The notes below the pieces were generated by a model. It was not told the origin of the DNA. It saw only the letters and a program-made list of their open reading frames with translations, and ran no database searches. A program made the position numbers and the translations under genes. From Bemisia tabaci (taxonomy: Eukaryota; Arthropoda; Insecta; Hemiptera; Aleyrodidae), in the NCBI RefSeq assembly GCF_918797505.1, contig NC_092800.1, forward strand, positions 25,001,577 to 25,065,576: 64,000 nucleotides of DNA. The letters run 5' to 3'. Positions 10,339 to 21,203 of this stretch are shown piece after piece. Position 1 is the stretch's first letter, and each line of letters begins with the position of its first letter.

Positions 10339-11516
10339 CAGGGCCGGATTTACCTACTTGCCGCCTATGGGCCGCCTGTATTTTGCCGCTCCCTTCTCAT
10401 TCCCTTCTCATTCGTATTGAAACATCAATAAACACCATCAAGTGAACGTGCCAGCGGGGGAGGGGTACAAAAGACGCGTTTACTCGTGTTGAACACATTT
10501 TTTGGGATGTCCTGTCAACACTACTACTTAGCAAAAGTTAAGTTTTGTAAACCTATCTCTGTGTGGACAAGGCCTTCCATTCAAAAGAAATGAACGAAAA
10601 AATTACGAAAGGACAAACATGAATGTGGTTTAATGATTTTAACTTCCGCCGCCACGCCGCGCAGACCGCACCGTGTTCGGCGCAATGCGTGAAGTATTCA
10701 CGCAGTCTTGTAGGCGCCATGCGTTTCACGCTGACCGCACTGTGTTTCATGCAATGCGTGAAGTTTTCGTGCAGTCTTGTAGGCGCGGAATGTGTTACAT
10801 GCCGATCGCCGCGCCGATGGCTTCTCTTCTCCTCTTCATCTCAAGTCCTCGTCATCATTGCTCTCTGCGCCGCGTTCCAGACAGCGTTCTATGCGTTCCA
10901 GGCCAAATTGCGTGTTTGGTTTCTTTGTTAACTCGACTTATTGGATTGCATTTTGCAAAAAGGAACCACTAGCATTGCAATGATGCTGAGATTGTGCAAC
11001 TTCATACATACATATAGGTCGCTTTACAGCACTCCCTCGCGCTCTACGACCCCTAACCTCCACTGCTTTCTTTCAAACCACAAATCTTGGGGGACTTCAT
11101 ATTTTGCAATAAAATTGCGGAAATCGTGAAAAACTATGAAATTTAGATGGTAATTTTTGTCTTAAATTTACAGTTTTCAGCGAGTAAAATAGAAACTATT
11201 AATGGATAATCGGGTTTTTCCTCCAGGACAGAATAAGTTGCACAATCTTAGCAACATTGCAATGCTAGTGGTTCCTTTTTGCAAAATGCAATCCAATTGA
11301 AGGTGCTGTCTCTTGTATCACTGAAAGACGACACAATTAAAAATTACTACACTCTCAGGAAACTAGAGATTTTGACGCCTTTTCTCGTTTGTAATTTTTT
11401 TTTCTAAATCCGATATTTTTTTATACCTACATTTAAAAAAATTGCAAAATTTGCCGCCCTCTAGATTTGCCGCCATGGGCCGCGGCCCATGTGGCCACCC
11501 CCTTAATCCGGCCCTG
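10339..11516. mobile_element. hAT-like non-autonomous element (1178 bp)
   Basis: Ends CAGGGCCGGATTTA...TTAATCCGGCCCTG form terminal inverted repeats, flanked by the 8-bp near duplication GTTCATGT / ATTCATGT. Eight-base duplications and CAGGG ends are typical of hAT elements. Inside are repeated GCAATGCGTGAAGTATTCAC motifs and no transposase. A terminally truncated relative lies at 19945-20610. Confidence 0.83.
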
Positions 11517-11524
11517 ATTCATGT

Positions 11525-13450
11525 TGAAATCATATGTGAGAAAGATTGACACCAGCTTACGAGATCACTGATTTCTCAATTAAGTTTTCTCACAAGTCTC
11601 TCTTTAGTTTTTTGGCCCAGTTCGACCTGTCGGAAAATTAGTAGGTGGTCGAGAAAAAATGGTCGATTAGAAGTCAGCAGTAAGCAATAACATAATGTAG
11701 CCCAATTAGCTATCTTAATAATATAATTTTCGGTCCTTCCAGACTCAAAATAAACGGATCAGTTTTATATAAGGATTTGTAAGTAGAATATGTCATTTCG
11801 ACTGGAAAACCTTGTTATCAGAAAAAGGAAGGCACATTTTTAGACATGCAGTATGCGATACGTGTGCGATAAAATACCTTTATAATCTCAATCATGCATT
11901 AATCTCCAGGAAATTAAATTTTCCTAGAAAAATTCCTTTTTAAATAATCCCAATATGCCGGGAAATCGGCGGAGACAGGGAAAAAACCAAGGTCATACTT
12001 GGACCCAGGGCTGAATATTACACGAGAATTCGCTATTAAAGCACTAACTATTTTTTCGGTGCATACTTGTGTAATCTTTCATATTCTACAGCGGACCAAT
12101 CTTGCCTCTTGCGTCATTTTCAAATTTCCTACGCAAAAAAGTGTATCCTGAATTGAGGAGTTCTTTGGAACAAGGTCGCATGCCCGAAAAAGTAGTTCCG
12201 AGGAAATCGCATTTGACAGTTCAAAAGTGTATAGCGCTGGTTCTAACCAATATCTTCGTACGAAATTTAATTAGTTTGGAAGAACAAGTCTTTGACTGTT
12301 TACTTGCAAAAACGGAACATTGTGACTACATTTCCCTATGATTTCTGCAGGATAATGTGGATCGTTGTATACGCCCTTGTTCCAAAGGCTAAGCTTACTA
12401 GTTAATAATTTTACCTTTCTGGAAAAAATATTATGAAAAACAGAGGTAAGTGGGAAAAGAAGCCAATAGAACAATTTAAAGTAAAAGAGAAGTATATTAC
12501 CCTAAAAGGTAACTCCGGAAAGTCATGAATTTGAGTCAAAATTTTGGGCAAAGTTCAAGGAACAAAATTTAAGGTGATTCAAGTTGACGATTAAATTTTC
12601 GATTTTTGAACTTTGCCCATTTGGGTACTTGAGAACGTTATGTCCAACTAATTTGGAACTTACCGAGATAATGTTGGGACAAAGTTACGGAGAATTGGCT
12701 TATTTCGCGGGAGAATCGTATGACTTTTGAACTGACGTATTTTGGGGTCCGAAATCCTCCTTAAAATTAGTTTGAAATTATTTCTGTAATTTTTACTTAA
12801 AAAGCTAACAATTCGGTAAATTTTCTTGTTTTATTTTTTTTCTACGGTAATTTGAACCGAAGATATGATTTTTGGAAAAAAGACCTTTGGCCTTTGACTT
12901 ATCATAACTCGGTCAAAGATTGAGATATTGAAAAATTCTTTGTCCTTGATGTTCTCTCCAAAAACGTATCACAAGTTAGGGGTTTCAGTTTGGAAGAAGA
13001 AAGTTGCCCCCCTTGAGGGAGGGTCAAAAAGGGGGGGAGCGGGAATTTTTCGCACACTCTGTATATTTCCTGAAATTAGAAGTAATCAAGTTTCAGAAAA
13101 CGCGTTCTCCCGAAAAAGGGCGGATGCGCGCATACGCCTTTGTCCCAAAGAACTCCATGTAACCTGTCAGCGCGGTGGCCGGCGCGGCGACTAGAAGAAA
13201 AAAATCAGTTGCACCTCATGAAATTTTAGCTCTATTTTCGAGTGACCGCGGTGTTGCGCTGTCTATTATAGTTCGCACCTATAGATGCTTGTCTGAGGGA
13301 TATTTTCTTGAAAAAGTAGCAGATTTGCCAATTGTTCATGTAGCTCCGTTTTCCTCGTTGGCATAAGATGAGATAGGCCCAGTCAGCACCCGATATCTCC
13401 GAAACGCGCTGCGCCTCGTCGCACAGTTTACATTTGATTTGGAGCCGCCT
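11525..13450. other. Interior of the 5.3-kb element, no recognised gene
   Basis: Non-coding sequence. A 79-residue open frame at 12102-12341 has no recognisable motif. About 12850-13090 resembles the left interior (8580-8680) in its GGAGGGAGGGG / TATCTCG wording, so it is probably element-derived. Confidence 0.5.
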
Positions 13451-13475
13451 ATGCGTGAAACTAAATTCGGCGATA

Positions 13476-13610
13476 GTACATACCGAAGTGCCTCGATGTC
13501 TGACCCGAACTTCGACAGCTCGATCCGACAGCTTTAGATACGTGATCCGAAAACTTCAGAATTCCATATGACCTCAACATCGGGTCCCACGCACTAAGTT
13601 TTTCTCTCCC
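13476..13610. mobile_element. Right half of the split family C MITE
   Basis: Resumes after the 5.3-kb element with GTACATACCGAAG and ends in CGGGTCCCACGCACTAAG and TTTTTCTCTCCC, the mirror of 8002-8050. Confidence 0.8.
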
Positions 13611-14066
13611 TCGAGAGTCCCGTGTAGAGTCCCTTTATACCCTGAGTTACGACATCTCAATTCTGGTCGGGCTTAGTTGGGCTGAAAGTGGCCCCCAAAA
13701 AAATCCAATTCTAATTGGTTCTCGCTAATGTAGTTAGAAAAGAAAGCACCAAGATGGCGGTGGCTCGAATGTAAATAATAACTACGAAAAATAATTGTGA
13801 TTTTTCGAGAGTAAATTGTTATTTCATCGCGCCAAAATGAAAATAGATATAAGAAATCATTCAGAGATCAATCTCATTTTATTTAATTGCAATTTCTTCG
13901 GTTAGGTTTTGATCAGTTTTGTTGATGGTGTTGTTTTTGGACGACGGACATTGCAGGATTCCATATTTGTCCAAAATAATACTGCATTTTTTTTAAAAAC
14001 AAAAATAAAAATGATTGAATTATCGAGTATATGTGGTAACTGTTTTCCTGTTTGACCTCTCGTTGT

Positions 14067-15610
14067 GAGGGTTATTCATATAGGCGAAAAATGTACCCAG
14101 CCCGGAATGTACGAAACTTTGTGAGCTGATAGTACTAGTTGAGAGAGGCTTATCCCTAGCTCCGTTTTTGCAGGAACCCCAGGGAAACAGCGTTGCCATT
14201 TTTTAAAGTCGTAACCTTCAAACACCCATAACTTTCGCAGAAATGCAGTTACAGAGCTCGTATTTATACCAAAAGATGCAAAAAATTACGTTCTATCGGC
14301 CAATGCCAAAGAAATTTTAATTTGACTCCATTGTTGCCACGTTTTGGCCATTTTTTTAATTTTCGTAATTATTTAAAATCACGTTACCGCCTAAAAAAGT
14401 GTTTGCGGTTGGTGGGGATTGAATAAAAACCTGTCAGGATTATTGTTTGTTCGATTCCGCATCCATCAATATATTATACTTTTCTGAGAGACTTAGGGAA
14501 CACGAGTTATAGCGATTTGAAAATTCGGCAACACGCCCTATACCCCGATATTGACGCTCGTTTAGGTACGTTTCGCAACTCCGTGTTAAAGCAAAACGCA
14601 TAGAACAAACAAAATTCGAAAAGTCAGTTCATGTTTTGCGCTTTTTTGAAACTTTCACATGATTTTTAGGAATTCAAGTAGCGGCGGTGTTGCCGGTTTT
14701 CAATGAAAACCACAGCTGCCATCACAATTTAAAGTAGTACTCATTTAATCTTATCCAGCTACATTTGCTAACCTAAACTGACCATTTGCGACATGGTGTT
14801 GACGGCATTGCCTAATTTCCGTCGGAATTCGCGTAGAGGCGGGGTTGCCAGTTTTCATGGAAACCGCCACCGCAATCACAAAAAAAAATGTATTACTTAT
14901 TTAATCACGTTCAGCCTCATTCTGTAGTTGGAATTGTTTATTTATCGAATCGATGGTTTCATCTATCCCTCTGCAACGGCAGAGGTGACCGACAGTAACG
15001 AGATATCGAAATTTAAAGCTACCGAATCACTCAAGCGGTCCGATGAGTAGTTTTGGCGAGGGGCCTAGATGCATTGCTCTTGATCTCTATACAATATCGA
15101 TATCTCGTTACTGTCGGTCACCACTGCCGTTGCAGAGGGATAGATGAAACCATCGATTCGATAATTAAACAATTCCAACTACAGAATGAGGCTGAACGTG
15201 ATTAAATAAGTAATACATTTTTTTTTGTGATTGCGGTGGCGGTTTCCATGAAAACTGGCAACCCCGCCTCTACGCGAATTCCGACGGAAATTAGGCAATG
15301 CCGTCAACACCATGTCGCAAATGGTCAGTTTAGGTTAGCAAATGTAGCTGGATAAGATTAAATGAGTACTACTTTAAATTGTGATGGCAGCGGTGGTTTT
15401 CATTGAAAACCGGCAACACCGCCGCTACTTGAATTCCTAAAAATCATGTGAAAGTTTCAAAAAAGCGCAAAACATGAACTGACTTTTCGAATTTTGTTTG
15501 TTCTATGCGTTTTGCTTTAACACGGAGTTGCGAAACGTACCTAAACGAGCGTCAATATCGGGGTATAGGGCGTGTTGCCGAATTTTCATCAAGTTATATG
15601 AATAACCCTC
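14067..15610. mobile_element. Palindromic foldback element (1.54 kb)
   Basis: GAGGGTTATTCATATA at 14067 is mirrored by TATATGAATAACCCTC ending at 15610. From 14518 inward to about 15593 the arms are nearly perfect inverted repeats of about 500 bp around a spacer near 15020-15090. No protein is encoded. Confidence 0.82.
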
Positions 15611-16104
15611 TTTTGGAGCTTACCATTACCCACACTCCGTCATGAAACATTCCTGATAATTGGTTACGAAATTGACGTTTTCTTGTTCATCGACCTACTT
15701 TTTGACCCTCACACCATTGACACAAGATGACGTAACTTCTTTTTCATATCACATTTCAAGTAACCACCCTGAAATGCTCGATGAAAGCTAAATTAGAATC
15801 AAATGCGTCTGAGGCACGAATTAGTCAGTTCCAGCGTGTTCCAATATCGTGCATTTACAGTCGTAGAATAAAAAACTGCACGAACATTGATATTTTAAGA
15901 AAAAACCGAATTATTACTCGCAATATTAAGAACGGCGAGGATATCACTGTCGAAAAACAGGGCGAATTACATAATTTTCTTTCACCTTGGTTGCGACTCG
16001 GAGCTATGACTCTACTTGTGGCCTTCATATTCTCAGGCTCTGCAATGCCCATGTCATATGCGTCAGTCAATGTTCACAAGTAACAAGTCCAAAAAATAGA
16101 AAAC

Positions 16105-16390
16105 AACAAAGTTGCCACAGAATTTGGAAAATTAAATTCCTCGACGTTTCCCTGATTTTCTTGACAATTTTGGTGAGATTCATCTGACACTTGAACAAAT
16201 ACCAGATTTTTAAAAAGACATAATTAGAAATACTTTCCAGGCAAAATTTGTTGTTCGAAACGTCAAACCACTCAAAAGAGCAAATGAAGGTGATTTCACG
16301 ATTTTCCCCTGACATTTTTGTTATTTTCCCTGACATTTCCAGCTTTTCCCTGACATTTCCCAGTATTCCCTGACTGAGGAAACTCTGAAA
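16105..16390. repeat. Dispersed repeat, copy 1
   Basis: GTTGCCACAGAATTTGGAAA through TCCCTGACATTTCC matches 18178-18450 closely in the same orientation. No protein is evident. Confidence 0.75.
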
Positions 16391-17067
16391 CAAGCTTTTC
16401 TACATTTCCCTTGCCTTGTTTAAAATTAATAAATGTTATCGAAAAGTCAATTTTTTTTTTCGTAACGAAAAATTACCTTTTCAGGCTTTTCCATGCCCAA
16501 ACCTATCCCGTTCAAGATTGAATTTTATAAAAAAAATTCCATGTAAACGGAGTGTTTCAACAGTACATAATTGTCTTCACATCGAACAAAGTGAAGTCTG
16601 ATTAAAAGAAAACCTAAACATACAATATTTACACACAAGGAGAAATAGGAATTCTCGGAAATAATATGAGTAGATTGAGTTCAGTAGACGCTTTCCAATT
16701 CAGCGGACTAAAATCTCAACTCCACTGGCCAACCTGATCGATTGACAACAGAACTCCACTTCGGATAACCGAAGTTCTTAGTTAAAAGAGCCGAAAAACT
16801 TAGAACACGTAATGAAAGCTTTAACCAAAGAGCCGAAAAAATCGAGCCGACTAGCTATGAATTTATTTCTTTGAATCAGAGAGCGGATATTAAACTCCAA
16901 TAGTTTACAAAACCATGGCTTTTCTTCCAAGATAAAGGGACATGAACGTTCAAAATAGAGTTAGTGCCGCACAAAACCGGTTTCCCTCAATCAAATTTAC
17001 TTCATGAAGTTGTATTTGGAAAGAACGAACTGGGATAGTGACAAACATGAAATCCCCATGACCCCAA

Positions 17068-17236
17068 TAAATAATGAACCGTGGCGTGCTTCGATATATA
17101 TCGGTATTTCCTCGTGTGAAGCTGTGGTAAAGAATGGATTATAAAGGTGTTCGCTGCGAACACCCTGGTAATCGATCCTTTTCCACTGGTTTAAATGCCA
17201 GATCGATCGATATATCGCAGGCACGCCACGCCACTG
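17068..17236. repeat. Family P palindromic repeat
   Basis: GGCGTGCTTCGATATAT is mirrored by ATATATCGCAGGCACGCC, with a central palindrome GGTGTTCGCTGCGAACACC. A relative at 31018-31197 has GGTGTTCGCAACGAACACC at its centre. Confidence 0.75.
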
Positions 17237-17239
17237 TAA

Positions 17240-18175
17240 TGAACTAAATGAAACAATGAGGGGGAAAACGCGGGAAGTTGATGCAATTACGGGGAAAATA
17301 TTGAGGTAGAGAAAAAAAATTCATAAATATACATAAATATGTATAAATATTCATATTTCTCCGGTTTTCCTCGAGTTTAAAAATCGAGTGGAGGTCACGG
17401 TTACTCGAATAAAAAATAATGTTGGGTTACATGGGTTCTCGGTTAAGTATGATCTCCAGGAATTTCGGTAACCATTACTAAATTTCTGTCGGCGTTGATT
17501 ATTCCTCTGGCTACGTTTATCAGCCGCGTGAAAAGATCTGTTAGAAATCAAGTGCTTACCATATTCCCTATAAGGATCATATATTATCAGAATTCTATAG
17601 ATTTCCTGCAGATCATAATTATGAGGGTCACTAACGAGCTATCGGCATACGCACGCCGCTTAAACACAGCTGAGATTGTGGAACTTTTCTTTAAGATTTA
17701 AAAAAAATAATTGATTGAAGCCGGACCCCGGTCAGATATAATTATTCATTGTTCTTTTTTTTAATAGACATGAAACTAGATTCTTTTTTTGTTAGTTTTG
17801 GTCCATTCAATACCCAGGAAATCGATAGATCAGTTACAGTTATTGCAAGAAATACAAACGCGTGTACATCTACCAGACTTATATGAGCCCTGACAGACAT
17901 CAGGTCGTAAGGGGAAGGAGGGGGCTTCTGAATTTTCTGTAGCTCAAAATAAATAAGGGGACCATTTTGACGTAACAGCGCGCGTCAACGTCATTGAGAT
18001 TGTGAATGCGATTTGTTATTGTTAAAACCACCCAGGGGCACCTATGTTGTAAAAATGTCTACCTTATGTGGAATGACATAAGAAGCAGATTTTATGCAAA
18101 TTATAAAAGGGCCATTATGTTTCTCTGTCGTGTGAATTGTTAAAAAAACACACGATTTCAGCGATTATGCTGTCT
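17240..18175. other. Non-coding, nothing recognised
   Basis: AT-rich with short open frames only. No domain or RNA was recognised. Confidence 0.45.
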
Positions 18176-18177
18176 TC

Positions 18178-18450
18178 AGGGTTGCCACAGAATTTAGAAA
18201 ATGGAATTTCCTGACATTACCCTGGCATATTTTGGTGAGATTCTCTGACAATTGAAAAAATACCAGATTTTTAAAAAGACATGGTTAGAAATACTTTCCA
18301 GGCAAAATTTGTTGTTCAAAACGTCAAACCACACAAGAGAGCAAATGAAGGTGATTTGACGATTTTTCCCTGACGTTTCCAGGTTTTCCCTGACTTGTTA
18401 AAATTTCCTGACAATTCCCGGTTTTCTCAGTATTCCCTCACTGGGCGACG
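18178..18450. repeat. Dispersed repeat, copy 2
   Basis: GTTGCCACAGAATTTAGAAA through the TTTCCCTGACATTTCC-type motifs is homologous to 16105-16390. Confidence 0.75.
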
Positions 18451-18496
18451 CGACCCTGTGTCTTGTTGGGAAGGTCCTCATATTTGGACGAAAATA

Positions 18497-18817
18497 CAAG
18501 GTGATCCAGGGTTAAACGGCCAGACTGCAAAAGCGTGTTCTATGGGTCAAAATAAGACTTTTTTGTTGCATAAAGTTTTTTCCAAAAGCGCCCCTAATTG
18601 GAGCTACGCCCCCCCCCTCCGAAATTTCGGATAGTAAAACGTTCTTCCTAAATTTTGGCAACGGTTGTGAACCAAATCTCATGAAAATTTGTACTCCTCT
18701 GAAATTTTATGCCCTGAATTTATAGATTATCTAAAAAAATTAAAATCTCAATTTAAAGAGGGGGATCGGGGGTGTTTCGGCTCCAGCAGTCTAACCGTTT
18801 AACTCTGGATCACCCTG
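18497..18817. mobile_element. MITE with CAAGGTGATCCAG ends and TA flanks
   Basis: CAAGGTGATCCAGGGTTAAA at the left is mirrored by TTTAACTCTGGATCACCCTG at the right, both bordered by TA. About 320 bp with no coding potential. Confidence 0.8.
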
Positions 18818-18829
18818 TATAACAAACAA

Positions 18830-19940
18830 TTATATTATTTTTCCGGAAAAGATTTAAAATATTCATTTGTACAGGAGAAAATGCAGGCGCTTCTCCATTG
18901 ATGGAAACAAAGGAGAGGATAAATGCTTGATATTTTTTCTTTCCTTATATGGACGAATTTATGCTAAACTGAACTATGTGCTTAGGCATTGCGTTTAACG
19001 TAGTTCCTTTTGGCATGAATACGTCCAAATGTAACCAACTATGGACAATTTGTTTGTTTGACAATGAGATTCAACGATTGTAGGTAGATAATTTCATGTT
19101 TTTGAAGACAATGGCACTGCAGTTGACCTAGAACATGGTTCTGGGAGTAGGTTAACTGATTTGACAGAAAAAAAAATTATCGTTCAACGTCTTTCCTGTT
19201 TTGGCAGAGATATATTGTTACATTATCTCATAAGACCTTAACACTATTTCAAAGTTTCCTCTTCCTTTAAATAAATACTTCCTGTTCTCTTATCTTTCAA
19301 CGTATCGCATCCATCAGTCAAACTCGGAGCGCAGAGTAGTCAAGTCTTTTCGGAAAATTATCAAGAGAAGGAAATACAATTTTTCGGATTGCGCCCACCT
19401 ATGAAGACAAACAAGCCTGTTTCCAGTTGACCAGTGATCATTTTCCAACTCTTGCAACGAAGAGTACGTTCTATTCATAGTTCTGCTGCCTCCATCGTTA
19501 CCTCTTAAAATTGGTAGGTCTAAGATTCTGCACAGCTAAGATTAAGGTTTGATTTTACAGTAAAAAAAGAAGGTCCACTTTTGTGGGGGCTGAAAGTAAT
19601 AAAATCATGAATGTACAAGTCGCTGTTACGGCGTGCTAGGGCGCTCTGCGACGCCAACCCGCCACAGGAATTTGTCATGTTAGAGATCTTCCGGAAGCTG
19701 GCATATCTCCATCTCTTGACGGAAAAACTCTTGAATGAATCATAACAGCCAAAAATATTGATGAACGGGAATTTTCCTTGTCTTAAACTGTGTTAGTCAC
19801 AGATTCGCCTTTGGACCGTCAAATTTTATGATTTCACAACTGCTAATGACATCTGCAAAATCGCGAATCTTGCTTTGGGTACCGAGGCTCAATATTTTTT
19901 CCGTTTTACTACCTTCACCATCACACACATCCCGGGTGCA
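18830..19940. other. Non-coding; one short repeat fragment
   Basis: Around 18950-19032, TGGACGAATTTATGC...GCATGAATACGTCCA is a small family L palindrome. The rest shows no gene or RNA. Confidence 0.5.
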
Positions 19941-19944
19941 TAAG

Positions 19945-20610
19945 ATCTAGACGTGAACGTGCCAGGGGAAGAATGGTGCATAAGACGCGTATACTCGTGT
20001 TGGAGACATTTATTGCGTTAGCCCTGTCAACACTACTAGCAAAAGTTCACGGAACTTCGCGCGGAAGTTCAGTTCCGTAAACCTATCTCTGTGGAAACAA
20101 GGCCTTTCATTTGTAAGAAATGAACTAAAAATTAAGAAAGAACAAACATAAATGTGGTTTAATAATTTTAACTTCCGCCGCCGTGCCGCGCTGACCACAC
20201 TGTATTTGGCGCAATGCGTGAAGTATTCATGTAGTCTTGTAGGCACTGTGCGTTTCACGCCGCGCCGACCGCTGTTGACCGTGCTGTGTTTGACGCAATG
20301 CGTGAAGTATTCATGCAGTCTCGTAGGCGCTAATATGTGTTACATGCCGACCGCCGCGTCGAGGGCTTCTCCTTTTCATCTCAAGTCCTCGTCATCATTT
20401 CTCTTTGCGCCGCGCCGCTCCAAGCCAAATTACGTGTTTGGTTTCTCTCTTAACTCAACTAATTAAAGGTGCGCAATCTTTTGTATCACCGAAATACGAC
20501 AAAATTAGAAATTAATGAACTCTCAGGAAATGAGAGATTTAGTCACCTTGTCATGTTTGTAATTTTTTTCTGAATCCGATTTTTTGGTACCTGCATTTAA
20601 AAAACTTTTA
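19945..20610. mobile_element. Degenerate relative of the hAT-like element
   Basis: Shares GTGAACGTGCCAGGG, ATAAGACGCGTATACTCGTG, the GCAATGCGTGAAGTATTCA repeats and the CTCAGGAAATGAGAGATTT tail with 10440-11400. The CAGGGCCGG ends and middle segments are missing. Confidence 0.7.
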
Positions 20611-20744
20611 ATTTGATCCTCATGCAGCTTTCTAGAGCACACCCCATCTTTCCCACTCGTCTTTAGTTCCGTTCAGCAGAAATACATTCAAATTAAAATA
20701 AGACAACTTTGCTTAACGCCATCTGCGTACACTCGTACAGCATA

Positions 20745-20885
20745 TCGGCAACATTGCCTTTTCTCTATTTAAACCTATCGAAACGTATCGATTCTTGGAG
20801 GGGCCAGGTGCTCCAACAAGAATCGATTATTTGGCACAGGTTTAAATGGAGGCGATCCAGTGTTGCCAAATTGCTGGATCCGCCT
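20745..20885. repeat. Family P repeat just upstream of gene 2
   Basis: Inverted arms ATTTAAACCTATCG...AATCGAT around GGTGCTCCAACAAG, ending in GTTTAAATGGAGGCGATCCA and GTGTTGCCAAATTG. It ends 75 bp before the gene 2 start, so it probably forms the proximal promoter or 5' UTR. Confidence 0.6.
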
Positions 20886-20960
20886 CTGTTTAACGCTGTC
20901 CACATTCAAAATCCGTTTCAGAGCATTTTCCTCAGCACTCGCATATCTGGCGAGGCAAAC

Positions 20961-21203
20961 ATGAAGATCCTGATCAGTTTACTTCTGAACGCGATCATTA
21001 GTCAGGCGCAGGTGTTCAACGTGCCCTTCGATCCTAAGGTCCAGTTGGTCAAAAACACGGGGGAGCATGCCTTCGTGGCCCCCAATTTCGCGGCCGGAGA
21101 CCAACGCGGCCCTTGTCCAGGCCTCAACGCCATGGCCAACCACAATTACATCCCGCATAACGGTGTCGCCACCGCAGCGCAGTTGATCGAAAGCTGTTAT
21201 AAG
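20961..21203 (+). CDS. Gene 2 exon 1
   Basis: Encodes the leader, the TGEHAF segment, the PCPGLNAMANHNYIPHNG heme-binding region and LIESCYK. Donor TATAAG|GTAAGG is phase 0. Gene 1 has no intron at the equivalent place (EACNAVYGMG is continuous there). Confidence 0.87.

Larger units (their letters stand above)
8175..13475. mobile_element. 5.3-kb non-autonomous DNA transposon with perfect terminal inverted repeats
   Basis: Begins TATCGCCGAATTTAGTTTCA and ends with its exact complement; the perfect match is 23 bp and weaker similarity continues further in (GACGGCGAGGCGCGGCGCG against CGCGCTGCGCCTCGTCGC). Both ends are flanked by GTAC (8171-8174, 13476-13479), a 4-bp target duplication inside a family C MITE. 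No long open frame or transposase domain is seen. It carries a 1.15-kb palindrome and a hAT-like element. Superfamily not assigned. Confidence 0.85.

Noticed and set aside
12102..12341. 79-codon frame as a remnant transposase
   Set aside because: No catalytic or DNA-binding motif could be matched; too short to call.
15781..16083. 100-codon frame as a gene
   Set aside because: No motif or signal; runs into a dispersed repeat.
20709..20960. In-frame N-terminal extension of gene 2
   Set aside because: Upstream residues come from a dispersed repeat and would bury the signal peptide; gene 1 has no equivalent.
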